Notes: a model not told the origin generated them from the letters alone. 59,357 nucleotides of DNA from an uncultured Lachnospiraceae bacterium (GCA_900549995.1 URQQ01000026.1:1-59357); one strand, 5' to 3'; counted from the first letter of the stretch, positions 32,662 to 41,693 are shown. Translations and numbers: made by a program.

Positions 32662-33513
32662 ATGCGTATAGGCTTCATATCGGATTTACATATTGATTTT
32701 AACAGACACCATAAGTTTCCGGAAGTGATGGCAAAGCTTATCGTGGAAGAGGAGTTGGACACGGTAGTGTTCCTCGGGGATACGGCCACCGGGGCTGAGG
32801 GAGCCATCGGATTTTACGATAAGCTTTCGGCGCTTACGAAAGCGCAGATACGTGCAGTTCCGGGTAATCATGACATCTATGCAGAAAAGGCAGTCCATCT
32901 TACAGCAGACCTGATCGAACGGGAGGCAGAGAGTAATCTGAAGAAGATCTTGTATCATCCAAAGTATTCTCTGCTTGTGAATCCGGTGGTTACAAAGCGC
33001 TGGGCAGTCACCGGGCTTGGCGGATGGTTCGATTACAGTTTTGAAAAGAATTTCCCGGAGATTGATTTTGAAAAGGCTTCACAGAACTTTGTTTCAAAAT
33101 ATCTGTGGCCGGATGAAAAACTGATTCATGGGGGCAAGCCGGATTACCGGAGGGACAGAAAGCAGGTGATCCATGATATCCGGCTGATAAAAGAAGCGTT
33201 TGATCAGGAGGAGTGCAAAGGAAAGAGACGGTGCGTTGCGATGCATATGCTTCCGACGAAGTCTTTGATCACAAAGTATCCGGTTCCTTTTTATTCAAAG
33301 TTCACGAACCAGCTTGGCAGTGAGCGGTACCGCAGTTTCTTTGAGAATAATAATGTGGAATTAAGTATCAGCGGACATTCTCATATGCCGAAGAAAATTG
33401 TGAAAAATGGAATCGTCTATGTGAATGTATCGCTTGGCTATAATTTTCAGTGGTCCAACCCGTCGGATGCGCTGGAAGAGATCAGAAAAGTTATGTATGT
33501 ATTGGAGGATTAG
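32662..33513 (+). CDS. Calcineurin-like metallophosphoesterase
   Basis: 283 residues with the five-motif metallophosphoesterase signature: FISDLHID (D-x-H), VVFLGDTATG (GD), AVPGNHD (GNHD), AMHMLPT (H near 195) and SGHSHMPK (GHxH). Soluble, no signal peptide. Substrate unknown. It follows trpA by 109 nt with its own ribosome binding site. Confidence 0.9.
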   Translation: MRIGFISDLHIDFNRHHKFPEVMAKLIVEEELDTVVFLGDTATGAEGAIGFYDKLSALTKAQIRAVPGNHDIYAEKAVHLTADLIEREAESNLKKILYHPKYSLLVNPVVTKRWAVTGLGGWFDYSFEKNFPEIDFEKASQNFVSKYLWPDEKLIHGGKPDYRRDRKQVIHDIRLIKEAFDQEECKGKRRCVAMHMLPTKSLITKYPVPFYSKFTNQLGSERYRSFFENNNVELSISGHSHMPKKIVKNGIVYVNVSLGYNFQWSNPSDALEEIRKVMYVLED

Positions 33514-33515
33514 TT

Positions 33516-33599
33516 TTGTATAAGATACCGGTAAAAATCATGTGTGAGATTTCTTATTACGTGGCGAAATTTCTGGGAATCAGAAAAAGACACTTTTAA
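33516..33599 (+). CDS. Possible 27-residue basic peptide
   Basis: TTG-started frame two bases after the metallophosphoesterase stop, with GGAGG at about 33505-33509, inside the upstream coding end. It would encode MYKIPVKIMCEISYYVAKFL then GIRKRHF, an amphipathic helix with a basic tail. The RBS is at a reasonable distance, but the TTG start and size make this tentative. It could be the remnant of a longer gene. Confidence 0.35.
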   Translation: MYKIPVKIMCEISYYVAKFLGIRKRHF

Positions 33600-33651
33600 C
33601 AGGATGGCATAAGTGTTTGATAAACACAGAATTAAGAAGAAAGGCGGCAGT

Positions 33652-34875
33652 ATGGGAATGAATCAGACACCCGCATCCGAGCGGGTACATATCAGTTTCT
33701 TTGGAAGAAGAAATGCCGGAAAATCGAGTGTGATCAATGCAGTGACCGGGCAGGATCTGGCGGTTGTTTCCGAGGTAAAAGGGACGACGACAGACCCGGT
33801 GTATAAGACGATGGAGCTTCTGCCTCTCGGGCCGGTGATGCTTATCGATACCCCCGGAATTGATGATGAAGGAGCTTTAGGCGGACTCCGCGTGAAGAAA
33901 AGTTATCAGGTATTGAATAAGACAGATGTGGCACTTCTCGTAGTTGACGGCACCGAAGGAAAGGCGAGAGAAGACGAGGAGCTGATTGAACGGTTTGAGA
34001 AAAAAGGGATTCCCTATCTGGTCATTTATAATAAAATGGATCTGGCCGGGGAAAATACATCTACAGGGAAAGAACATGAAATCTGGATCAGCGCAAAAAA
34101 TAAGACGAATATAGAGAGCTTAAAAGAGCAGATTGCAAGGCTTGGACAGCGGGAAGAAAATGGCAAAAGGATCATCGGGGACCTGATAAGTGCCGGGGAT
34201 TTTATCGTACTTGTTGTACCGGTTGATAAGGCGGCACCGAAGGGAAGGCTGATTCTTCCCCAGCAGCAGACGATCCGTGATATCCTGGATTCTGATGCAG
34301 TTTCCGTTGTGGTGAAGGAGAGCGGCCTGAAAGAGACTCTGAAAAAACTTGGAACCAGACCGAAACTTGTTGTCACAGACAGCCAGGTGTTTAAAAAGGT
34401 ATCTGAAGATACACCAAAAGATATCATGCTGACTTCATTCTCCATCCTGTTTGCACGGTACAAAGGGAATCTTGAATCTTACGCAGCAGGGGCATGTGCA
34501 GTGGATACATTGGAAGATGGGGACAAGGTGCTGATTGCGGAAGGATGTACCCACCACAGACAATGTGAGGATATCGGGACAGTGAAGCTTCCGGCATGGA
34601 TACGGAAACATACAGGAAAAGAGATCGAGTTCCAGTTCACATCGGGGACGGAATTCCCGGAGGTCCTTACCGGATATAAGATGATTGTACACTGCGGAGG
34701 GTGCATGCTGAATGAAAGGGAAATGAAGTACCGGCAGCAGTGTGCGGCAGACCAGGGGATTAAAATGACAAACTATGGGATTCTGATTGCACATATGCAG
34801 GGGATTCTGATGCGCAGTATTGAGCCGTTCCCGGAGGTCCTTTGCGGCTTGGAGGGAGAACCAGAATTATCATAA
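33652..34875 (+). CDS. hydF: [FeFe]-hydrogenase maturation GTPase HydF
   Basis: 407 residues. The N-terminal GTPase domain has FFGRRNAGKSSVINA, DTPGIDDEG and NKMD. The C-terminal cluster-binding domain shows C299-T-H301 and H347-C348-G-G-C351, matching the HydF C-x-H...H-C-x-x-C [4Fe-4S] layout. HydF is the scaffold that delivers the diiron subcluster to HydA. AAAGGCGG precedes the ATG at 33652; the GTG at 33613 is not used. HydE, HydG and HydA are not in the window. Confidence 0.95.
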   Translation: MGMNQTPASERVHISFFGRRNAGKSSVINAVTGQDLAVVSEVKGTTTDPVYKTMELLPLGPVMLIDTPGIDDEGALGGLRVKKSYQVLNKTDVALLVVDGTEGKAREDEELIERFEKKGIPYLVIYNKMDLAGENTSTGKEHEIWISAKNKTNIESLKEQIARLGQREENGKRIIGDLISAGDFIVLVVPVDKAAPKGRLILPQQQTIRDILDSDAVSVVVKESGLKETLKKLGTRPKLVVTDSQVFKKVSEDTPKDIMLTSFSILFARYKGNLESYAAGACAVDTLEDGDKVLIAEGCTHHRQCEDIGTVKLPAWIRKHTGKEIEFQFTSGTEFPEVLTGYKMIVHCGGCMLNEREMKYRQQCAADQGIKMTNYGILIAHMQGILMRSIEPFPEVLCGLEGEPELS

Positions 34876-34895
34876 CTAAATAGCAGGAGGTTTTT

Positions 34896-35339
34896 ATGAT
34901 TCGCAGACTTAGAAGAGAAGACAGAGAAGTATATCTTGAGATGGCACATGACTTTTATCATTCAAGCGCAGTGCTTCATCCGGTGCCGGACAGTTATCTG
35001 GAGGCCACATTTGAGGAATGCATGAGAGGGGAAGAATACTGCCTCGCATTTCTTTTGGAGTATGAAGGAGAGACAGCCGGATACGCACTTGTTTCAAAGA
35101 CATTTTCCCAGGAGGCTGGCGGATACGTCTACTGGCTGGAAGAATTGTATATCCTGGAAAAATTCCGTTCCAAAGGACTTGGAAGAGAATTCTTTGCCTA
35201 TATGGAGGAGACACGCCCGGAGAATGTGAAACGGTTCCGCCTGGAAGTGGAAGAAGATAATGAAAGAGCCGCATCTCTTTATGCGAGACTTGGGTACGAA
35301 CCGCTGGAGTATAATCAGATGGTAAAAAACTTTGAATAG
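34896..35339 (+). CDS. GNAT-family N-acetyltransferase
   Basis: 147 residues of the GNAT fold: MIRRLRREDREVYLEMAHDF start, acetyl-CoA loop at LEKFRSKGLGREFFAYME (R/QxxGxG type), and the C-terminal NERAASLYARLGYEPLEY. Substrate unknown. AGGAGG upstream; 20 nt after hydF, so likely co-transcribed. Confidence 0.9.
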   Translation: MIRRLRREDREVYLEMAHDFYHSSAVLHPVPDSYLEATFEECMRGEEYCLAFLLEYEGETAGYALVSKTFSQEAGGYVYWLEELYILEKFRSKGLGREFFAYMEETRPENVKRFRLEVEEDNERAASLYARLGYEPLEYNQMVKNFE

Positions 35340-35397
35340 GCGAGGGCTCATTCTTTATTAAATCGAATAATAGCCAAAATAGTCCGTTGTTTTTTGG

Positions 35398-35418
35398 TAA
35401 AAATGCTGTACATTTTTC
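35398..35418 (+). terminator. Weak AT-rich terminator candidate
   Basis: AAAAATG-CTGTA-CATTTTT followed by CTCTTT, between the acetyltransferase gene and the next promoter. The stem is short and AT-only. Confidence 0.4.
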
Positions 35419-35420
35419 TC

Positions 35421-35449
35421 TTTACATCAAGAAGATTGTATGGTATTTT
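35421..35449 (+). promoter_or_regulatory. Promoter of the NTF2-like / transporter locus
   Basis: TTTACA (35421-35426) and TATTTT (35444-35449) with a 17-nt spacer; the start point would be near 35456, just before the LacI-type palindrome at 35462. Confidence 0.55.
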
Positions 35450-35461
35450 TATATCAAGAAA

Positions 35462-35475
35462 TGAATACGTATTCA
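35462..35475. promoter_or_regulatory. LacI-type operator, site 1
   Basis: TGAATACGTATTCA is a perfect 14-bp palindrome with a central CG, the usual form of LacI-family operators. It covers the region just after the predicted transcription start. An identical copy lies at 36549 and a partial one (11 of 14) at 35513-35526. The likely binder is the LacI protein encoded at 40665. Confidence 0.8.
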
Positions 35476-35512
35476 AAATAAAACGAAATATGTAACAAAA
35501 TTAATAAAATAT

Positions 35513-35526
35513 AGCAAACGTATTCA
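35513..35526. promoter_or_regulatory. LacI-type operator, partial site
   Basis: AGCAAACGTATTCA matches the palindrome at 11 of 14 positions, mostly in the right half. It overlaps the spacer to the AAGGAGGAG ribosome binding site of the first gene, so occupancy could also affect transcription elongation. Confidence 0.5.
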
Positions 35527-35539
35527 AGGAGGAGAAGAA

Positions 35540-36547
35540 ATGAGTAATTACCAAAAGGAAAAACAAATCATCAGATCTTATTTTGAGGAAATGGAGAAGG
35601 CAGATGCTGGAGAAGTAAAGAATATAATGTCTGCGTATATGTCTGAGAATTACAACTTTAAAGGAGTATATCCATTTCGTGAACAGACAGGAGTGGACAA
35701 TGCAGCAGATGTTTTCTTTATTCCGCTGAAAAAAGCGCTCTCACATATGCAAAGAAGGCAGGATATATTTATTGGTGGAACAAATGAAATAGATCATAGT
35801 AAGTGGGTTATGAGTATGGGACATTTTATGGGATTGTTTGATGAGGATTTTCTGGGAATTCCGCATACAAGAAAGATGATCAGCCTTAGGTATGCAGAAT
35901 TTAACTGTATTGAGGATGAGAAGATCAGCAGGACCGGACTTTTTGTCGATTTGATTGGTTTTATGCAGCAGGCAGGCGTGAATCCAATGCCTCCGCAGAC
36001 CGGTAATTACTATGTATATCCGGGACCAAGAAATCACAATGGATTATTGTATGAAGATGCGCCAGAGAGTGAGGGTGTGAAAACACTGGAATTAGTAAAT
36101 AAGATGGTGGCAGATCTGGATGAACTGAATGTCAGTGGTGCAATGGGATGTCCGCCTGAGGTATTGGAAAAATCCTGGTCAAAAGACATGATCTGGTTTG
36201 GACCGGGGGGGATTGGAGCATCATATACAATACCAAGATACCAGGAGCAGCATCAGCTTCCTTTTAGAAATAATCTGAAAGACAAGACATTTAATGGTCA
36301 TGTATGCCGGTTTGCGGAAGGAAACTTTGCATGTTTCTTCGGCTGGCCGAACTTGACGAACAGGCCGATTGGCGGATTTTTGGGTATGCCGGGAGGAGAG
36401 GTCCGGGCAGATATGCAGGTGGTGGACGTCTATTGCAGGGAAGGTGATAAGCTTTCAGAAAACTGGGTTCTGATTGATATCCCATATTGGTTAAAACAGC
36501 AGGGACTTGATATTTTCGAAAGAACAAGCAAGATTTTCAACTCATAA
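35540..36547 (+). CDS. Double NTF2/SnoaL-like protein
   Basis: 335 residues made of two NTF2/SnoaL-fold units. Unit 1 (about 1-155) ends in LRYAEFNCIEDEKISRTGLFVDLIGFMQQAGV, the typical SnoaL strand-helix pattern (shown in parts). Unit 2 (about 180-330) ends in ADMQVVDVYCREGDKLSENWVLIDIPYWLKQQG. SnoaL folds act as cyclases, dehydratases, isomerases or hydrolases. First gene of a LacI-controlled locus with transporters, so a catabolic isomerase or hydrolase role is inferred; the reaction is unknown. Confidence 0.75.
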   Translation: MSNYQKEKQIIRSYFEEMEKADAGEVKNIMSAYMSENYNFKGVYPFREQTGVDNAADVFFIPLKKALSHMQRRQDIFIGGTNEIDHSKWVMSMGHFMGLFDEDFLGIPHTRKMISLRYAEFNCIEDEKISRTGLFVDLIGFMQQAGVNPMPPQTGNYYVYPGPRNHNGLLYEDAPESEGVKTLELVNKMVADLDELNVSGAMGCPPEVLEKSWSKDMIWFGPGGIGASYTIPRYQEQHQLPFRNNLKDKTFNGHVCRFAEGNFACFFGWPNLTNRPIGGFLGMPGGEVRADMQVVDVYCREGDKLSENWVLIDIPYWLKQQGLDIFERTSKIFNS

Positions 36548-36548
36548 A

Positions 36549-36562
36549 TGAATACGTATTCA
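36549..36562. promoter_or_regulatory. LacI-type operator, site 2
   Basis: Second perfect copy of TGAATACGTATTCA, one base after the stop of the first gene and shortly before the next start. Two sites about 1.1 kb apart could allow repression by looping or roadblock. Confidence 0.8.
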
Positions 36563-36566
36563 AAAA

Positions 36567-37745
36567 ATGGAGGGATCACTCATGAAGGAAGAAGTAAAGC
36601 AAAAAGAAATAATGGCAGAGAAATCTGTTGCTGATATTCACAGAGAAGAAGTAAATTTACATAACAAAGTATTTTATGGAAAGAGTACTGAGGTTACACC
36701 GGTTGGTGTGCTGGATTATAATGACTTTTCGTCCCGGTCAAAGAAGGAACAGCAGTTGAAAGGATTTGATTCACAGTACAGAGATTTTGTGGATTATATT
36801 ATGAAGATTACCCACCAGATCTGGGAGGAAAAAGGTATCGGTGTCATTTACGACACTTACCATAATAATATTACAATGCATCTTGGATCTTCAAATCTTG
36901 TAGGTATTAAAGATGTGATTGCCAATACACTGCAGACACTTCATGCATTTCCGGACAGACGTTTGATCGGGCAGAATGTAATCTGGTCAGGGTTTGGTTC
37001 AGAAGGCTTTTTGTCTTCGCACAGAGTTATGTCAACAGCGACCAATTTGGGGGACAGTAATTTTGGCCCTGCCACAGGAAGAAAGATTAATTTTCGGACG
37101 GTCATTGACTGCGCTGTGACAAACAACAGAATTCATGAGGAGTGGCTTGTGAGAGATAACCTTTGGATTGTAACACAGCTTGGATTAAATCCTAATGAAA
37201 CAGCCAGAGAGATGGCGAAGGCGGCAGCTGTGAAACAGAATTCACTGCAGTCCAGTTATGGAATCTGTGAATCTATGGAAGGACAGTTTATGCCGGCGAA
37301 ATACAGCGCAAAAGATGAATCTGTAGGTGAATTTGTATTGGAGATGCTGAATCACATTTATAACTGTAAATATATTAATGAAGTTAAAAAGTACTACTAT
37401 GATAATGCGGTGGTTCATTTTATATGCGATAAAGATCTTAATGGATATGATGAAATCCAAGGGATGCTGGTAAGTCTTATGTCTTCTGTACCAAATGGCA
37501 GTTTTGAAGCGGAGCGTGTGACTTGTACAGACCGCCCAGGCGGCGACGGCTATGATGTGGCCGTAAGATGGCGGCTGCGTGGTTTGAACGAAGGGATTGG
37601 ATTCTTTGGGCATCCGTCCCAAAAACCGGTTGATATTATGGGAATTAATCATTATCATATTTTTGAGCAGAAGGTCAGAGAAGAATGGATGACCTTCGAT
37701 GGAATGGACGTATTGAAACAAATGTACATGGGAACAGAGGAATAG
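36567..37745 (+). CDS. Second double NTF2/SnoaL-like protein
   Basis: The frame opens with ATG at 36567; an in-frame ATG at 36582 (MKEEVKQKEI) is nearly as likely, following GGAGGGATC. Two SnoaL-like units: about 65-220 (with INFRTVIDCAVTNNRIHEEWLVRDN) and about 250-385 (with YHIFEQKVREEWMTFDGMDVL). Both keep the 'V..e.W...D' strand typical of SnoaL hydrolase-isomerases. It is a distant paralogue of the preceding gene, and the pair may form a heteromeric enzyme. Function unknown. Confidence 0.75.
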   Translation: MEGSLMKEEVKQKEIMAEKSVADIHREEVNLHNKVFYGKSTEVTPVGVLDYNDFSSRSKKEQQLKGFDSQYRDFVDYIMKITHQIWEEKGIGVIYDTYHNNITMHLGSSNLVGIKDVIANTLQTLHAFPDRRLIGQNVIWSGFGSEGFLSSHRVMSTATNLGDSNFGPATGRKINFRTVIDCAVTNNRIHEEWLVRDNLWIVTQLGLNPNETAREMAKAAAVKQNSLQSSYGICESMEGQFMPAKYSAKDESVGEFVLEMLNHIYNCKYINEVKKYYYDNAVVHFICDKDLNGYDEIQGMLVSLMSSVPNGSFEAERVTCTDRPGGDGYDVAVRWRLRGLNEGIGFFGHPSQKPVDIMGINHYHIFEQKVREEWMTFDGMDVLKQMYMGTEE

Positions 37746-37760
37746 GGAGGTGCGGTGAAA

Positions 37761-39032
37761 ATGAGCGAAACAGCAGTAATGACAGAGGACGATATTATTT
37801 TGGGAAAAAGTGATTCAGGTGTGAAAAAAGCATTGGCTTTTTTGGCAATTGCATTGATTTACTTTTTCTATTGTTATAACTTTATGGTAGGGACATTTAT
37901 TAAGCCTACCATGATTGCAGAGACAGCTGCGGGAGGATTTGGATTTACACTGAAGCAGTCAGAAGAAATCTTCGCAGTGATGTCTTTCGGCACGATACCG
38001 GGAACGTTTCTCTTTGGAATGATATCCACCAGAATCGGAAAGAAAAAGACAATCATAGGAATTGCTTTATTGATTGCGGTGACAACATTTGTTCCAATGC
38101 TGTCACCAACGAACGTGTTTTTATGGAAAGCGGCGAGATTTTGTACCGGCGTTGTTTTAGGAGGTGTATTTGGATGTGCCATGCCTTTAGTGGCCGATAT
38201 GTTCCCGGGAAAATACAGAGGAAAGCTGGCGGCTACACTGACAGCACTGTTCTCACTTGCCATGATTTTCGGCGGTAAGGTATATGGAGTTCTGGGAGAT
38301 GCCAACTGGAACATTCTGATGTATACAGCAATTATCCCGCCGGTAATTGGTGCTGTACTTGCATTCTTTTTCGTGCCGGACGATTCAGCATATACCAGGG
38401 AATTACTGGAAAAAGGAAAAGAGTCGGGAGATAAAATCAACTATCTGAATATGTATAAAGGAAAATATCTTTGGATTGGAATCGGGACAATCTTACTTTC
38501 AGGTGCCAATTTTACAGCATACTCCGCATTTTCAAATAATGCCACGACTTATCTTGTAACAGGTGTCGGGCTTTCAGCGGCGGCAGCAGGTTCCATCTAC
38601 AGTCTTCAGGGAGTCGGACAGCTTTTCGGCTATTTTGTATGGGGTGCGGTTGCAGATAAATTCGGAAGGAAAGTTCCTTTTATAGGGATGGCACTAAGCG
38701 CAGTATTTGTTTTCGTCTATACAAAAATGGGTGGAGACAGCGTGACCGGATTTTATCTGACTTCAGTCCTGATTGGATTTGCAGTCGGATATTCGGGGGC
38801 ATGGGGTGCATACTATACGGAGTTATTTCCGAGTAAATACCGTTCTTTATCTTCTGGAATGTCTTTTAATGGCGGAAGAATTATTTCAACATTTGCAATA
38901 CCTGCAATTGCCGGGGCAGCATCCGGAAGTATGGGAATGATGATTATATTTTACATATCTATGGCGGTTTTTGCGGCGGGTTCAGTTGTCTGGCTTGTAC
39001 TGCCTGAGACGTTAAAAAAAGCAGAAAAATAA
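37761..39032 (+). CDS. MFS transporter (sugar/acid type)
   Basis: About 423 residues, 12 membrane helices. FGMISTRIGKKKTIIG is the MFS loop 2-3 motif, and ELFPSKYRSLSSGMSFNGGRI resembles the loop after helix 10 in aromatic-acid and sugar transporters. GGGAGG at 37745 supports the ATG at 37761, with the GTG at 37755 as the alternative. Placed between the NTF2-like genes and a second transporter, so it probably carries the locus's substrate or product. Confidence 0.88.
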   Translation: MSETAVMTEDDIILGKSDSGVKKALAFLAIALIYFFYCYNFMVGTFIKPTMIAETAAGGFGFTLKQSEEIFAVMSFGTIPGTFLFGMISTRIGKKKTIIGIALLIAVTTFVPMLSPTNVFLWKAARFCTGVVLGGVFGCAMPLVADMFPGKYRGKLAATLTALFSLAMIFGGKVYGVLGDANWNILMYTAIIPPVIGAVLAFFFVPDDSAYTRELLEKGKESGDKINYLNMYKGKYLWIGIGTILLSGANFTAYSAFSNNATTYLVTGVGLSAAAAGSIYSLQGVGQLFGYFVWGAVADKFGRKVPFIGMALSAVFVFVYTKMGGDSVTGFYLTSVLIGFAVGYSGAWGAYYTELFPSKYRSLSSGMSFNGGRIISTFAIPAIAGAASGSMGMMIIFYISMAVFAAGSVVWLVLPETLKKAEK

Positions 39033-39050
39033 GTGAAAAGAGGTGTGGTT

Positions 39051-40652
39051 ATGGTTTCTGTGGTTGATTGTGGGATTATTGCAGGGTATCTGGTGCTGAT
39101 GCTTGTAGTGGGGTATTTTTCAGGGAAGGAAAATAAGACTCAGTCGGATTATTTTCTGGCAGGACGTTCTATGCCATGGGTTCCAATTGCTCTGTCTGTT
39201 GCAGCGACTATGATCAGTGCCAATGGATTTATCGGAGGGCCAGGCTGGGCATATACATCGGGAATGTATCCGGTGATGGTTAATATAGCGGTTCCATTCG
39301 CAGTGTTTATTGCCCTGAGCATAACCACACCTGTAATTTACAGGATGAATGTTACTTCTGTTTATGAGTATATGGGGAAACGCCTGGGAAAATATTCTAA
39401 GGCGCTGTCTATTATACAGTTTTTTATCAATTCCATTATACAGATCAGTTCTATGGTATATATTCCCGTATTGATTCTTAAGATGATCACGGGATGGTCT
39501 TTTTATATCCTTGTCCCGCTGGTAGTCGTTACAGCTCTTGCATATACATTGATGGGTGGAATTAAGGCGGTCATATGGACGGACAGCATTCAGATGATCG
39601 TAGTTGTAGGTGCGGTGTTTTTAGTGATCTATACAGCAATCCGGGGGAGCGGATTGGGATTTATGGACACTGTCAGTATGGCACAGAAGGCTGGAAAACT
39701 TAACGCACTTAATTTTTCGACAGATATTACTGCGGAGAATACTTTTTGGGCAACACTGATCGGTGGAAGTATGATGTGGATCCGTTATTTCTGTTTTGAC
39801 CAGGCGCAGGTACAGCGGGTACTGACATCAAAATCCTTAAAAAGTGCAAAGAATTCATTTGTAGTAAGTGCTTTTGTGATGAATATTGTCTACTATATTA
39901 TGTTGTTTGTAGGTGTGATTCTGTTTGTTTACTATAAAGGCAGGACTTTTGAAACTTCCAATGAGATCATGATATCGTTTATACTGAATGAGATGCCCGT
40001 AGGAGCAGTCGGTCTTATTATAGCAGGGGTTTTTGCAGCTGCAATGTCAAGTGTGGATTCACTTTTAAACAGCATGACGGCTGTGTTTACGAAAGATGTG
40101 TATGAACCTTTCGTATGTACGAAGAAGAAGGAGGAAGCATCGCTGAAGGTTACAATGATCATTACACTTGTCATTGGGATGATCATGATGCTTGTAATTT
40201 TTATCGGATTTAACGGAACGGTAAAGTCCATTCTGGACGTAGTAGGCAATTATATCTCATACTTTGCAGGTCCGGCAGCGGGGATATTCCTGCTTGCGAT
40301 GTTTACATATACAGCGAATGATTTGGGGACGGCAGCGGGGTTTCTGGCCGGACTTTTCGGAGGATATGCTGTGGCGGTGAAATGTCAAGTCAGCTGGTTG
40401 TGGAATCCGGCCATCGGTGCTACAATAACTGTAGTGTGCGGATACGTATTCAGCATGATATCGAAAAGAAAGAATCAGGAAGAAAAGGCGGCAGAATATA
40501 CAGCAATGGGAATCCGCAAGCGCCTGTTAGAAGATGGAAAACATCGGGAAGATGGAATATCGGTTCTTCCGTTTTCTGTTGGCAGACACGAAGCAGCTGT
40601 GCTTTTATTCTTTGTATTACAGTATGTGGTATTATATTTTATACAGTATTAA
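39051..40652 (+). CDS. Sodium:solute symporter (SSS/SLC5 family)
   Basis: 533 residues, about 13-14 membrane helices. YFSGKENKTQSDYFLAGRSMPWVPIALSVAATMISA (in parts) and FDQAQVQRVLTSKSLKSAKNS are SSS hallmarks, including the QR(y)xx region; GVFAAAMSSVDSLLNSMTAVFTKD carries the Na2-site serines. AAGAGGTG lies before the ATG at 39051. Two unrelated transporters in one operon suggest uptake of two related compounds or exchange of substrate and product. Confidence 0.92.
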   Translation: MVSVVDCGIIAGYLVLMLVVGYFSGKENKTQSDYFLAGRSMPWVPIALSVAATMISANGFIGGPGWAYTSGMYPVMVNIAVPFAVFIALSITTPVIYRMNVTSVYEYMGKRLGKYSKALSIIQFFINSIIQISSMVYIPVLILKMITGWSFYILVPLVVVTALAYTLMGGIKAVIWTDSIQMIVVVGAVFLVIYTAIRGSGLGFMDTVSMAQKAGKLNALNFSTDITAENTFWATLIGGSMMWIRYFCFDQAQVQRVLTSKSLKSAKNSFVVSAFVMNIVYYIMLFVGVILFVYYKGRTFETSNEIMISFILNEMPVGAVGLIIAGVFAAAMSSVDSLLNSMTAVFTKDVYEPFVCTKKKEEASLKVTMIITLVIGMIMMLVIFIGFNGTVKSILDVVGNYISYFAGPAAGIFLLAMFTYTANDLGTAAGFLAGLFGGYAVAVKCQVSWLWNPAIGATITVVCGYVFSMISKRKNQEEKAAEYTAMGIRKRLLEDGKHREDGISVLPFSVGRHEAAVLLFFVLQYVVLYFIQY

Positions 40653-40664
40653 GTGAGGTATGTA

Positions 40665-41693
40665 ATGAGCGAAAATAAGGTTCCTTTTAATAAATCATCG
40701 ACATCCAGAGATGTTGCCAGACTGGCGGGTGTTTCCCAATCTACTGTATCCCGGGTTTTTAACAGTAAAGACGGGTATGGTGTCAAAGCGGAAGTAAAAG
40801 AAAGGGTATTAAACGCGGCAAGAGAGATTGGCTATCGTCCGAACCTGGTTGCCAGGGGCATGATCAGCGGAAAGACCAATATTGTAGGTCTTGTGGTTGG
40901 AGATAGTCTGGGACCTTTTTATAACAGAATTATTAATAACTTTGTGGCGAAAATTCAGGAGATAGGAAAACAATGTCTGGTATTTAAAGTTCCAAGGCAG
41001 GGACAGATTGACGCAATTATTGAGAGGGTAGTACAATTCCAGGTAGATGCTGTAGTTATTACCGCGTCAGCAATGACCAAGGTGATGGCTGAGGCAATTG
41101 TAAATAATGATATCCCGGTGGTACTTTTTAACCGTTTCATACCAGGCGTTGATATCAGTACTGTCTATGTGGATCCGGTAGAAGGTTCCGGTCTGGTGGC
41201 AGATTATATAGCAGAAAATGGACACAGGAACATTGGATATATACAGTTTATAAAAGAAACGGGGGAAGAGATCGAAAAGAAAATAGGATTTTATTCCAAG
41301 CTTCGCCAATATGGGATATACCAGATCAGGGAAGAACAGTCGGGATATGATTATAAGGAAGGATATGAAGCCGGACTTCGGATGCTGTCAGGCGAAAACC
41401 GGCCGAGTGCTGTTTTTTGTACCAGTGACCTGATTGCAATGGGTGTTATGGATGCCGCCCGGTGTGAACTGAACCTTAAGATACCCGGCGATCTTTCTGT
41501 GATTGGCTATGATGATATCGAGATGGCTGGCTGGAAGGCCTATGATTTATCAACTGTGCATCAGCCGATTGATGAACTGATTGAAAAAACAGTTCATATA
41601 GTAGAGCAGCTGCTTGCGAATGAAGAGAAGAAAACTTATATTGAGATGGTGAAACCAGTTCTGGTAAAGAGAAACTCTGTTCTGGAAAAATGA
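40665..41693 (+). CDS. LacI-family transcriptional regulator
   Basis: 342 residues. N-terminal HTH and hinge (TSRDVARLAGVSQSTVSRVF...GYRPNLVARGM), then a periplasmic-binding-like effector domain (TNIVGLVVGDSLGPFYNRII, AENGHRNIGYIQF, SVIGYDDIEMAG). It ends the locus and is the natural binder of the two TGAATACGTATTCA palindromes at 35462 and 36549. The ATG at 40665 is preferred over the GTG at 40653. Effector unknown. Confidence 0.92.
   Translation: MSENKVPFNKSSTSRDVARLAGVSQSTVSRVFNSKDGYGVKAEVKERVLNAAREIGYRPNLVARGMISGKTNIVGLVVGDSLGPFYNRIINNFVAKIQEIGKQCLVFKVPRQGQIDAIIERVVQFQVDAVVITASAMTKVMAEAIVNNDIPVVLFNRFIPGVDISTVYVDPVEGSGLVADYIAENGHRNIGYIQFIKETGEEIEKKIGFYSKLRQYGIYQIREEQSGYDYKEGYEAGLRMLSGENRPSAVFCTSDLIAMGVMDAARCELNLKIPGDLSVIGYDDIEMAGWKAYDLSTVHQPIDELIEKTVHIVEQLLANEEKKTYIEMVKPVLVKRNSVLEK

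Noticed and set aside
35462..35475. TGAATACGTATTCA as a mobile-element end
   Set aside because: Both copies lie at regulatory positions in a locus that encodes a LacI regulator; there is no transposase or target duplication.
37874..38440. 188-residue minus-strand frame inside the MFS gene
   Set aside because: Shadow of membrane helices read backwards; no ribosome binding site.
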